From Eriocheir sinensis (lineage: Eukaryota; Arthropoda; Malacostraca; Decapoda; Varunidae): a stretch of 64,000 nt of DNA. The notes beneath the pieces are model-generated. The model was given only the letters and a program-made list of their open reading frames with translations. It was not told the origin of the DNA and ran no database searches. Position numbers and translations under genes: made by a program. This document shows positions 48,465 through 62,565 of this stretch, piece after piece. The DNA lies in contig NW_026111659.1 in the NCBI RefSeq assembly GCF_024679095.1, positions 1-64,000 on the forward strand, read 5' to 3'. Position 1 is the stretch's first letter; the number at the start of each line of letters is the position of its first letter.

Positions 48465-49934
48465 CTAACTTTATGTGTATTTTGCATATATATTTTCAAA
48501 CAAACTTAAATTATTTTTGTGTATTTTTGTATATATTTTTATACAAATTCTAGTTATTTTATTTGTTTTTTGTATATATATTTTTCTACAAATATACATT
48601 CTTTTATTGGAATTTCGTGTATTTAATTTTTTACGAATTTACATTATTTTATGTGTATTTTGTATATATATTTTTCTACGTATTTAAATTATTTTATGTG
48701 TATTTTATATATACATTTTCATAAAAATTTACGTTATTTTATTGTGTATTCGTATATATTTTGAAACAAATTTTATACAAATTTATGTTATTTATGTGTA
48801 TTTGTATATATATTTTCATACAAATTTATATCATTTCATGTGTATTCTTACATATATTTTATTACAAATTTACCTTATTTTGTGTTTATTTTGTATATTT
48901 ATTTCATTCAATTTTAAATTATTTAATGTGTATTTTTGTATTTGTATTTGTATCGTAAATTTATATAAAACTATATACAAAAATACACAGAACGAATGCA
49001 TATTCTTTTATTGGTATTTTGTTTATTTATTTTGTTTCGAATTGATATTATTTTATGTGTATTTTGTTTACATTTTTTTATACGTATTTACCTAATTTTA
49101 TGTGTATTTTGTATATATATTTTTATAGAAATCTACGTTATTTTATGTGTATTCGTATATATATTTTGAAACAAATTTACAATTTTTTATATGTATTTTT
49201 GCATATCTCTTTCAAGATAAGTTTACCTTATTTTATGTGCATTTTGTATATTTATTTCATTACAAATTTAAATATTTTATGCGTATTTTGGTATATATAT
49301 TTTTATAAGAAATGCGCTATTTGATGGGAGTTTTGCATCTTTATTTTCATACAAATTTACATTATTTTATTAATATTTATTTTAATACGATTTTACATTA
49401 TTCTATTTGTTTTTTGTATATATATTTTTTTATACATATTTACATTATTTAATGTGTATCTTGCATATATATTACATACAAATTTATTATCTATTATTTA
49501 TTTTCATACAAATACACATTCTTTTCATGATATTTTGTTTATTTATTTTGTCAAGAATTTACGTTACTTAATATGTATTTTATATATATATTTTTATACG
49601 TATTTACATAGTTTCATGTGTATTTTGTATATATATTTCTATAGAAATCTACGTTATTTTATGTGTATTCGTATATATATATTGAAACAAATTTACACTG
49701 TTTTATTTTTATTTTGCGTTTTTTTTCAATACAAATTTACCTTATTGTATGTGTGCATTTTGTATATTAATTTTAATACAAATTTAATTATTCTATGTGT
49801 ATTTTTGTATATGTATTTAAAAAAAAATATGCTTTATCTTATAGGTATTTTGCATTTTTATTTTCATACAAAATTTAAATTATTTTATTGATATTCTGTG
49901 TACCTATTTTGATACGATTTTACATTATTCTATG
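48465..49934 (+). repeat. 45-bp satellite, T-rich strand on +
   Basis: Left part matches 43300-43740. The right part (49000-49934) matches 27669-28613. A single inverted unit lies at 48953-48993. It ends at the junction TATGTATAACAAAAATAAA (49931-49949). Confidence 0.88.
48953..48993 (-). repeat. Single inverted satellite unit
   Basis: About 41 bp reading CGTAAATTTATATAAAACTA, the A-rich version of the unit, flanked on both sides by T-rich units. Confidence 0.8.
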
Positions 49935-51383
49935 TATAACAAAAATAAATACAGAATACACAAAAATAGATATGCAAAATACATATAAACAATGTAAATT
50001 TGTTTCAAAATATATATACGAATACACATTAAATAAGGTAGATTTCTATAAAAATATATATGCAAAATACACATAAAATTAAGTAAATACGTATAAAAAA
50101 AGTATACAAAATACACATAAAATAATGTAAATTAGTATCAAAATAAATAAACAAAATACCAATAAAAGAATGTGTATTTGTATAAATATATATATACAAA
50201 AGACACATTAAATAATATAAATTTGTTTAAAACTATACAAAATACACATGAAATGATGTAAATACGTATAAATATATATATACAAAATACACATTAAATA
50301 ATGTAAATTTGCGTCAAAATAAATAAACAAAATATCAATAAAAGAATGTGTATTTCTATGAAAATAGATATATAAAATACACATAAAATAACCTAAATTT
50401 GTATCAAACTATATACAAAAATACACAAAACTATTTTAAATTTGTATGAAAATAAATGTACAAAATACACATAAAATTAGGTAAATTTGTATTGAGATAC
50501 ATACACAAAATACACATTAAATAATGTAAATTTGAATGAAAATACATAAACAAATACACTTAAAATAACGTAAATTTGTATAAAAAAAATATGTACAAAA
50601 CACAAATAGAATAATGTAAAATCGTATCAAAATAAATACACAGAATATTAATAAAATAATGTAAATTTGTATGAAAATAAAGAAGCAAAATACCCATAAA
50701 ATAACGCATTTTTTTTATTTATAAAAATATATATACCAAAATACACATCAAAAAATTAAATTTGTATTAAAATAAATATACAAAAACACATACAATAAGG
50801 TAAATTTGTATTGAAATAGATATGCAAAATACATATAAATAATGTAAATTTGTTTCAAATATATATACGAATACACATAAAATAACGTAGATTTCTATAA
50901 AATATATATACAAAATACACATAAAATGAAGTAAATACGTATAAAAAATGTATACAAAATACACATAAAATAATGTAGATTCGTATCAAAATAAATAAAC
51001 AAAATACCAATAAAAGAATGTGTATTTGTATGAATATAAATATACTAAATACACATAAAATTACGTAAATTTATATAAAACTATATACAAAAATACACAG
51101 AAGTAATTAAATTTGTATGAAAATATATACAAAATACACACGAAATAAGCTAAATTTGAATTGAAATATATATACAAAATACATGAAATAAAGTAAATTT
51201 GTATCAAAATATTTATACAAATACACATATAATAACGTAAATTTGTATGAAAATATATAAACAAAATACAAATTAAATAATGTAAATACGTATAAAAAAT
51301 ATGTACAAAATACACATATAATCATGTAATTCGTATCAAAATAAATAAACAAAATACCAATAAAATAATATAAATTTGTATGA
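49935..51383 (-). repeat. 45-bp satellite, A-rich strand on +
   Basis: Colinear with 28614-30182 but without the expanded (AT)n; the corresponding place at 50190-50205 has a short AT run. It ends at a conserved junction. Confidence 0.88.
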
Positions 51384-52272
51384 GTAAACGTGTATGTTGC
51401 ATATTTTTTCAATACAAATTTACCTTATTATATACGCATTTTGTATATTAGTTTTAATACAAATTTAATTATTCGATGTGTATTTTTGTATCTGTATTTT
51501 TATAAACATATTCTTTATTTTTGGGGTATTTTGCATCTTTATTTTCATACAAATTTACATTATTTTATTGATATTCTGCTCATTCATTTTGATAGGAATT
51601 GACATTATTCTATGTGTATTTTGTATATATTTTTCATACAAATTTACGTTATTTTATGTGTATTTGTTTATATATTTTGACACAAATTTACAATATTTTA
51701 TGGGTATTTTGTATATACATTTCAAAAGAAATTTACCTAGTTTTATGTGTATTTTGTATATCTATTTTCATACAAACTCAAATTATTTCTATGTATTTTT
51801 GTATATATTTTAATACAAATTTTAGTTATTTTATGTGTATTTTGTAAATTTATTTTCATTCAAATATATATTATTTTATTGGTGTTTTGTTGATTTATAT
51901 TGATACGAATTTACATTATTTTATATGTACTTTGTATATATATTTTATACGCTTTTCCATTATTTAATATTTATTTTGAATATATATTTTTATACAAATT
52001 CATGGTATTTTATGTGTATTTGTATATATATTTTCATATAAATTTACATTATTTTATATGTCTTTTCTACATATATTTTATTACAAATCTACCTTATTTT
52101 ATGTTTATTTTGTATGTGTATATTGTATATATATATTTATCCAAATACACATTCTTTTATTTGTATTTTGTTTATATATTTTAATTCGCATTTACATTAT
52201 TTTATGTGTATTTTGTATACATTTTTTTATACGTATTTACTTCAGTTTATGGGTATGTTGTATATATATATA

Positions 52273-52366
<94 letters not shown>

Positions 52367-52539
52367 GGTTTTTTTTTTTGTATTCGTATATATATTTTGA
52401 GACAAATTTACATTGTTTTATATGTATTTTTGCAAATCTCTTTCAATACAAATTTACCTTATTGTATGTGCATTTTGTATATTTATTTCAATGCAAATTT
52501 AAAAATTTTATATGTATTTTGGTATATATATTTTTATAA
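51384..52539 (+). repeat. 45-bp satellite, T-rich strand on +, with internal (AT)n
   Basis: Colinear with 14119-15165 and 30550-31606 apart from the (AT)n tract. It ends at TATAAGATTACGAAAATTT (52535-52553). Confidence 0.88.
52261..52363. repeat. (AT)n microsatellite, ~103 bp
   Basis: AT dinucleotides with one C interruption near 52274. The paralogous positions near 14968, 31432 and 38850 have only short AT runs. Several flanking bases differ from the paralogs (TATCTCGG after the tract). Confidence 0.96.
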
Positions 52540-52750
52540 GATTACGAAAATTTTAATAAATATACATACAAAAAAACAAAAAAATAAATTTCAATTTGTA
52601 TGAAAATAGATATACAAAATACAACTATAATTAGTTAAATTTGTATTTAATTACATGTACAAAATACACATAAAATAATGTGAATTTGTATGAAATGAAA
52701 ACAAATTCACATAAAATAACGTTCATTTGTATAAAATAGATATACAAAAT
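52540..52750 (-). repeat. 45-bp satellite, short inverted island
   Basis: About 211 bp, a near-copy of 15166-15374 with the same junctions on both sides. Confidence 0.86.
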
Positions 52751-54774
52751 AATTTTATGTGTATTTTGTATATTTATTTTCTTACAAATTTAAATTATTT
52801 TTGTGTATTTTTGTATATAGTTTTATACAAACTCAGGTTATTTTATGAGTATTTTGTATATCTATTTTCATACAAATACTCATTCTTTTATTGATATTTT
52901 GTTTATTTATTTTGACGAGAATTTAAATTATTTAATGTGTATTTTGTATATATATTTTTATACGTATTTACATCATTTCATGTGTATTTTGTATATATAT
53001 TCCTATAGAAATCTACGTTATATTATGTGTATTCGTATATAGATTTTTAAACAAATTTACACTTTTATGTGTATTTTGCATATTTTTTCAATACAAATTT
53101 ACCTTATTGTATATGCATTTTGTATATTAATTTTAATACAAATTTAATTATTCTATGTGAATTTTTGTATATGTATTTTTATAAAAATATGCTTTATTTT
53201 ATGGGTATTTTGCATCTTTATTTTCATACAAATTTACGTTATTTTATTGATATTCTGCTCATTCATTTTGATACGATTTGACATTATTCTATGTGTATTT
53301 TGTATATATTTTTCAAACAAATTTACGTAATTTTATGTGTATTTGTTTATATATTTTGACACAAATTTACAATATTTTATGGGTATTTTGTATATATATT
53401 TCAAAAGAAATTTACCTATTTTTATGTGTATTTTGAATATCTATTTTCATACAAACTCAAATTATTTTTATGTATTTTTGTATATATTTCAATACAAATT
53501 TTAGTTATGTTATGTGTATTTTGTAAATCTATTTTCATTCAAATATATATTATTTTATTGGTATTTTGTTGATTTATATTGATACGAATTTACATTATTT
53601 TATATGTACTTTTTATTTATATTTTTATACGCATTTACATTATTTAATATTTATTTTGAATATATAATTTTATACAAATTCATGGTATTTTATGTGTATT
53701 TGTATATATATTTTCATATAAATTTACATTATTTTATGTGTATTTTGTACATATATTTCATTAAAAATTTACCTTATTTTATGTTTATTTTATATGTGTA
53801 TTTTGTACATTTATATTTATACAAATACACATTCTTTTATTGGTATTTTGTTTATTTATTTTGTTTCGAATTTATATTATTTTATGTGTATTTTGTTTAC
53901 ATTTTTTTATACGTATTTACCTAATTTTATGTGTATTTTGTATATATATTTTTATAGATATCTACGTTATTTTATGTGTATTCGTATATATATTTTGAAA
54001 CAAATTTACATTGTTTGATATGTATTTTTGCATATCTCTTTCAATAGAAGTTTACCTTATTGTATGTGCATTTTGTATATTTATTTCAATACAAATTTAA
54101 ATATTTTATGTGTATTTTGGTATATATATTTTTATTAGAAATGCACTATTTGATGGGAATTTTGCATCTTTATTTTCAAACAAATTTACATTAATGTATT
54201 AATATTCGGTGTATTTATTTTGATACATCTTACATTATTCTATTTGTTTTTTGTATATATATATTTTTATACATATTTACATTATTTAATGTATATCCTG
54301 CATATATATTTCATACAAATTTATTATCTATTATTTATTTTAATACAAATACACATTCTTTTCATGATATTTTGTTTATTTATTTTGACACGAATTTACA
54401 TTACTTAATATGTATTTTATATATATATTTTTATACGTATTTACATAATTTCATATGTATTTTGTATATATATTTCTATAGAAATCTACGTTATTTTATG
54501 TGTATTCGTATATATATTTTGAAACAAATTTACAATGTTTTATTTGTATTTTGCGTTTTTTTTCAATACAAATTTACCTTATTGTATGTGTGCATTTTGT
54601 TTATTAATTTTAATACAAATTTAATTATTCTATGTGTATTTTTGTATATGTATTTAAAAAAAAAATATGCTTTATCTTATGGGTATTTTGCATCTTTATT
54701 TTCATACAAATTTAAATTATTTTATTGATATTCTGTGTACTTGTTTTTATACGATCTTACATTATTCTATGTAT
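52751..54774 (+). repeat. 45-bp satellite, T-rich strand on +
   Basis: About 45 units. 53110-54000 matches 43770-44600 and 53840-54774 matches 27669-28613. It includes the TTTATTATCTATTATTTATT unit and ends at 54768-54786. Confidence 0.88.
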
Positions 54775-55361
<587 letters not shown>

Positions 55362-55798
55362 AAATTTACCTTATTGTATTTGCATTTTGTATATTTATTT
55401 TAATACAAATTCAAATATTTTATGTGTATTTTGGTATATATAATTTCATAAAAAAAGCGTTATTTTATAGGTATTTTGCCTCTTAGTCTTTATACAAATG
55501 TACATTATTTTATTAATATTCTCTGTATATATTTTGATACGATTTTATATTATACTATTTGTGTTTGGTATATATTTTTTTATACATATTTTCATTATTT
55601 AATGTATATTTTTTATATATATTTTATACAAATTAACGTTATTTTAAGTGTATTTGTTTATATAATTTCATTCAAATTTACATTATTTTAAGTGTATTAT
55701 GTATATGTATTTAAATACAAACTTACCTAATTTTATGTGTATTTTGTATATTTATTTTCATACAAATTTAAATTATTTTTGTGTTTTTTTGTATAAAC
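55362..55798 (+). repeat. 45-bp satellite, T-rich strand on +, short block
   Basis: About ten units matching 10085-10524, with the same exit junction (ACATATAGAGTAAATTTC). Confidence 0.87.
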
Positions 55799-58700
55799 AT
55801 ATAGAGTAAATTTCTATTATAATATATATTCAAAATACATATAAAATTATGTAAATAAGTATAAAAATATATATATCAAATACACCTAAAAAAATAAAAT
55901 TCGTATCAAAATAAATAAACTAAATTCCGAGAAAAGAACGTATATTTGTAGGAAAATAAATATACAAAATACACATAAAATTACGAAAATTTGAATAAAA
56001 ATATATAAAAAAAAACAAAAAAATAAATTTCAATTTGTATGAAAATAGATATACAAAATACACATATAATTAGTTAAATTTGTATTTAAATACATGTACA
56101 AAATACACATAAAATAATGTAAATTTGTATGAAATGAAAACAAATTCACATAAAATAACGTACATTTGTATAAAATAGATATACAAAATATACATAGAAT
56201 AATGTAAAATCGTATCAAAATAAATACACAGAATATCAATAAAATAATGTAATTTTGTATAAAAATAAAGATGCAAAATACCCATAAAATAAAGCATATT
56301 TTTTTTAAAAATACATATACAAAAAAACACATAGAATAATTAAATGTGTATTAAAATTATTATACAAAATGCACGTACAATAAGGTAGATTTGTATTGAA
56401 AAATTATACAAAATGCACATAAAAGTGTAAATTTGTTTTAAAATATATATACGAATACACATAAAATAACGTAGATTTCTATAGAAATATATATACAAAA
56501 TACGCATGAAATGATGTAAATACGTATAAAAATATATATATACAAAATACACATTAAATCATTTAAAATCTCGTCAAAATAAATAAACAAAATATCAATA
56601 AAAGAATGTGTATTTGTATGAAAATAGATATACAAAATACTCATAAAATAACCTAAGTTTGTATAAAACTATATACAAAAATACACAAAAATAATTTAAA
56701 TTTGTATGAAAATAAATATACAAAATACATATAAAATTAGGTAAATTTGTATTGAAATACATATACAAAATACACATAAAATAATGGAAATTTGAATGAA
56801 AATATATAAACATGTACACTTAAAATAACGTAAATTTGTATCAAATATATATACAAAATACACATTAAATAATGTAAATATGTATAAAAAAAAATATATA
56901 CAAAACACAAATATAATAATGTAAAATCGTATCAACAATAAATACACAGAATATTAATAAAATAATGTAAATTTGTATAAAAATAAAGATGCAAAATAGC
57001 CATAAAATAACGCATTTTTTATAAAAATACATATACCAAAATACACATAAAATATTAAAATTTGTATTAAAATAAATATAAAAAATGCACATACTATAAG
57101 GTAAATTTGTATTGAAATAGATATGCAAAATACATATAAAACAATGTAAATTTGTTTCAAAATATATATACGAATACACATAAAATAACGTAGATTTCTA
57201 TAAAAATATATACACATAAAATGAAGTAAATACGTATAAAAAAATGAATACAAAAAATACATATAAATCGTATCAAAATAAATAAACAAAATACCAGTAA
57301 AAGAATGTGTATTTGTATAAATATAAATATACAAAATACACATAAAATATCGTAAATTTGTATAAAACTATATACAAAAATACACAGAAGTAATTAATTT
57401 GTATGAAAATATATATACAAAATACAGCTAAAATGAGCTAAATTTGATTTGAAATGTACATACAAAATACATAAAATAATGTAAATCTGTATCAAAATAT
57501 TTATACAAATACATATAATAACGTAGATTTGTTTAAAAATATATTAACAAAATACACATTAAATACACATAAAATATTTAAATTTGTATTGAAATCAATA
57601 TACAAAATGCATATACAGTAAGGTAAATTTGCATTGAAAGAGATATTCAAAAATACATAAAAACAATGTAAATTTGTTTCAAAATATATATACGAATACA
57701 CATAAAATAAAGTAGATTTCTATAGAAATATATATACAAAATACATATGAAATTATGTAAATAATTATAAAAATATATATACAAAATACATATCAAATAA
57801 TGTAAATTCGTGTCAAAATAAATAAACAAAATATCATGAAAAGAATGTGAATTTGTATGAAAATAGATAATAGATAATAAATTTGTATAAAATATATATG
57901 CAAGATACACATTAAATAATGTAAATATGTATAAAAAAAGTATATACAAAAAACAAATAGAATAATGTAACATCGTATCAAAATAAATACACCGAATATT
58001 AATAAAATAATGTAAATTTGTATGAAAATAAAGATGCAAAATTCCCATAAAATAGCGCATTTCTTATAAAAATATATATACCAAAATACACATAAAATAT
58101 TTAAATTTGCATTGAAATAAATATACAAAATGCACATACAATAAGGTAAATTTGTATTGAAAGAGATAAGCAAAAATACATATAAAACAATGTAAATTTG
58201 TTTCAAAATATATATACGAATACAAATAAAAAAACGTAGATTTCTATAAAAATATATATACAAAATACACATAAAATTAAGTAAATACGTATAAAAAAAT
58301 ATATACAAAATACTCATAAAATAATGTAATTTCGAATTAAAATAAATGTAAATTTGAATGAAAATATAAAAACCAATACACTTAAAATAACGTAAATTTG
58401 TATAAAATATATATGCAAGATACACATTAAATAATGTAAATGTGAATAAAAAAATATATATACAAAAAACAAATAGAATAATGTAAATTCGTATCAAAAT
58501 AAATACACAGAATATCAATAATATAATGTAAATTTGTATGAAAATAAAGATGCAAAACTCCCAAAAATTATCGCATTTTTTATAAAATATATATACCAAA
58601 ATACATAAAATATTTAAATTTGTATTGAAATAAATATACAAAATACATATACAGTAAGGTAAATTTGTATTAAAAGAGATATTCAAAAATACATATAAAG

Positions 58701-59669
58701 CAATGTAGATTTGTTTCAAAATATATATACGAATACACATAAAATAATGTAGATTTCTATAGAAATATATATACAAAATACATATGAAATCATGTAAATA
58801 CGTATTAAAATATATATACAAAATACTTATCAAATAATGTAAATTCGTGTCAAAATAAATAAACGAAATATCATGTAAAGAATGTGTATTTGTATAAAAA
58901 TAGATAATAGATAATAAATTTGTATAAAATATATATGCAAGATACTCATTAAATAATGTAAATATGTATAAAAAAGTATATACAAAAAACAAATAGAATA
59001 ATGTAAATTCGTATCAAAATAAATACACCGAATATTAATAAAATAATGTAAATTTGTATGAAAGTAAAAATGCAAAATTCCCATAAAATAGCGCTTTTCT
59101 TAAAAAAATATATATACCAATATACACATAAAATATTTAAATTTGTATTGAAATATACAAAATGCACATACAATAAGGTAAATTTGAGATATGCAAAAAT
59201 ACATATAAAACAATGTAAATTTGTTTCAAAATATATATACGAATACAAATAAAAAAACGTAGATTTCTATAAAAATATATATACAAAATACACATAAAAT
59301 TAAGTAGATACGTATAAAAAAATGTATACAAAATACACATAAAATAATGTAAATTCGATTTAAAATAAGTAAACAAAATACCAATAAAAGAATGTGTGTT
59401 TGGATAAATATAAATATACAAAATACATATACAAAATAAACATAAAATAAGGTAGATTTGTAATAAAATATATGTAGAAAATACACATAAAATAATGTAA
59501 ATTTATATGAAAATATATATACAAATACACATAAAATACCATGAATTTGTATAAAAATATATATTCAAAATAAATATTAAATAATGTAAAAGCGTATAAA
59601 AATATATATACAAAGTACATATAAAATAATGTAAATTCGTATCAATATAAATCAACAAAACACCAATAA

Positions 59670-59728
<59 letters not shown>

Positions 59729-60183
59729 TGAAAATAAATTTACAAAATACACATAACATAACTAAAATTTGTATTAAAATATATACAAAAATACATAGAA
59801 ATAATTTGAGTTTGTATGAAAATAGATATCCAAAATACACATAAAACTAGGTAAATTTCTTTTGAAATGTATATACAAAATAGCCATAAAATATTGTAAA
59901 TTTGTGTCAAAATATATTAACAAATACACATAAAATAACGTAAATTTGTATAAAAAATATATACAAAATACACATAGAATAATGTCAATTCGTATCAAAA
60001 TGAATGAGCAGAATATCAATAAAATAATGTAAATTTTTATGAAAATAAAGATGCAAAATACCCAAAAAATAAATCATATGTTTATAAAAATACAGATACA
60101 TAAATACACATCGAATAATTAAATTTGTATTAAAATTAATATACAAAATGCGTATTTAATAAGGTAAATTTGTATTGAAAAAT
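55799..60183 (-). repeat. 45-bp satellite, A-rich strand on +
   Basis: About 97 units. It contains two tandem higher-order copies about 1,037 bp apart (the marker GATAATAGATAATAAATTTG near 57867 and 58904). A 399-codon open frame on the minus strand (57793-58992) spans them; it has a 15-residue period and is a repeat artefact. It ends at a conserved junction. Confidence 0.9.
59674..59725. repeat. (AT)n microsatellite, ~52 bp
   Basis: Pure AT. The homologous places at 37890-37901 and 45510-45520 have short runs between ACCAATAAAATAAT and GAATGAAAAT. Confidence 0.95.
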
Positions 60184-61623
60184 ATGCAACATACACGTTT
60201 ACTCATACAAATTTATGTTATTTTATTGGGATTTTGTTTATTTATTTTGATACGAATTACATGGTTATATGTGTATTTTGTACATATTTTTTTATACGTA
60301 TTTACAGTATTTAATGTATTTTGTTAATATATTTTCATACAAATTTACGTTATTAGTATTTGTATAAATATTTTGATACAAATTTACTTTATTTCATGTA
60401 TTTTGTATATATATTTCAATTCAAATTTAGCTTATTTTGTGTGTATTTTGTATATATTTTCATACAAATTTAATTGCTTCTGTGTATTTTTGTATATAGT
60501 TTTATATAAATTTACGTTATTTTATGTGTATTTTGTATATTTATATTTATACAAATACACATTCTTTTATTGGTATTTTGTTTATTTATTTTGATACGAG
60601 TTTACATTATTTTATGTGTATTTTGTATACATTTTTTATACGTATTTACTTCATTTTATGTGTATTTGTATATATATTTATAGAAATCTACGTTATTTTA
60701 TGTTTATTCGTATATATATTTTGAAACAAATTTACATTGTTTATATGTATTTTGCATATCTATTTCAATACAAATTTACCTTATTGTATGTGTTTTGTAT
60801 ATTTATTTTAATACAAATTTAATTTTTGATGTGTATTTTGGTATATATATTTTATAAATAAAAAAATGCGTTACTTTATGAATATTTTGCTTCTTTATTT
60901 TCATACAAATTTACATTATTTTATTAATATTCTGTGTATTTATTTTGATACGATTTTACATTATTCTATTTGTGTTTTGTACATATTTTTTTATACAAAT
61001 TTACGTTATTTTAAGTGTATTTGTTTATGTATTTTCATTCAAATTTACATTATTTTATGTGTATTTTGTATATTTCAATAAAATTTACCTAATTTTAGGT
61101 GTATTTTATATTTATTTTCATACAAATTTAAAATATTTTGTGTATTTTGTATATAGTTTGATACAAATTGAAGTTATTTTATGTGTATTTTATATCTATT
61201 TTCATACAAATACACATTCTTATATTGATATTTTGTTTATTTATTTTGTGAATTTACATTATTTAATGCGTATTTTGTATATATATTTTATACGTATTTA
61301 CATCATTTCATGTGTATTTTGTATAGTTTTAAACAAATTTATATTATTTAATGTGTATTTTGTATATATATATTTATACAAATACACATTCTTTTATTGG
61401 TATTTTGTTTATTTATTTTGATACTAATTTACATTATTTTATGTGTATTTTGTATACATTTTTTATACGTATTTACTTAATTTTATGTGTATTTCGTATA
61501 TATATTTTTATAGAAATCTACCTTATTTCATGTGTATTCGTATATATATTTTGAAACAAATTTACATTGTTTATATGTATTTTGCATATCTATTTTTGTG
61601 TATTCTGTATTTATTTTTTGTTA
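60184..61623 (+). repeat. 45-bp satellite, T-rich strand on +
   Basis: Starts with the conserved junction in reverse-complement form, then follows the order of 38357-39404. It exits through TTATTTTTTGTTATACATA at about 61610-61628. Confidence 0.88.
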
Positions 61624-62565
61624 TACATAGAATAATGTAAAATCGTATCAAAATAGGTACACAGAATATCAATAAAATAATTTAAATTTGTATGAAAATA
61701 AAGATGCAAAATACCCATAAGATAAATCATTTTTTTTTAAATACATATACAAAAATACACATAGAATAATTAAATTTGTATTAAAATTAACATACAAAAT
61801 GCACACATACAATAAGGTAAATTTGTATTGAAAAAAATACAAATAAAACAGTGTAAATCTGTTTCAAAATATATATACGAATACACATAAAATAACGTCG
61901 ATTTCTATAGAAATATATATACAAAATACACATGAAATTATGTAAATACGTATAAAAATATATATATAAAATACATATTAAGTAATGTAAATTCGTGACA
62001 AAATAAATAAACAAAATATCATGAAAAGAATGTGTATTTGTATGAAAATAAATAATAGATAATAAATTTGTATGTAATATATATGCAAGATACACATTAA
62101 ATAATGTAAATATGTATAAAAAAAATATATACACAAAACAAATAGAATAATGTAAAATCGTTTCAAAATAAATACACCGAATATTAATAAAATAATGTAA
62201 ATTTGTATGAAAATAAAGATGCAAAATGCCCATCAAATAGCGCATTTCTTATAAAAATATATATACCAAAATACACATAAAATATTTAAATTTGTTTTGA
62301 AATAAATATACAAAATGCACATACAATAAGATAAACTTCTGTTGAAAAAGATATACAAAAATACATATAAAAAATAGTAAATTTGTTTCAAAATATATAT
62401 ACGAATACACATAAAATAACGTAGATTTCTATAAAAATATATATACAAAATACACATAAAATTAGGTAAATACGTATAAAAAAATGTAAACAAAATACAC
62501 ATAAAATAATATAAATTCGAAACAAAATAAATAAACAAAATACCAATAAAAGAATGTGTATTTGT
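61624..62565 (-). repeat. 45-bp satellite, A-rich strand on +
   Basis: About 21 units. The unit order is the reverse complement of 27669-28613. It ends at TGTATTTGTTCTGTGTAT, as at 24297. Confidence 0.88.

Noticed and set aside
57793..58992. A 399-codon minus-strand open frame with a membrane-protein-like composition
   Set aside because: It has a strict 15-residue period matching the 45-bp DNA unit, the other two frames of the same strand are also largely open, and it is almost all I, Y, F, L, C. It is the satellite read as protein.
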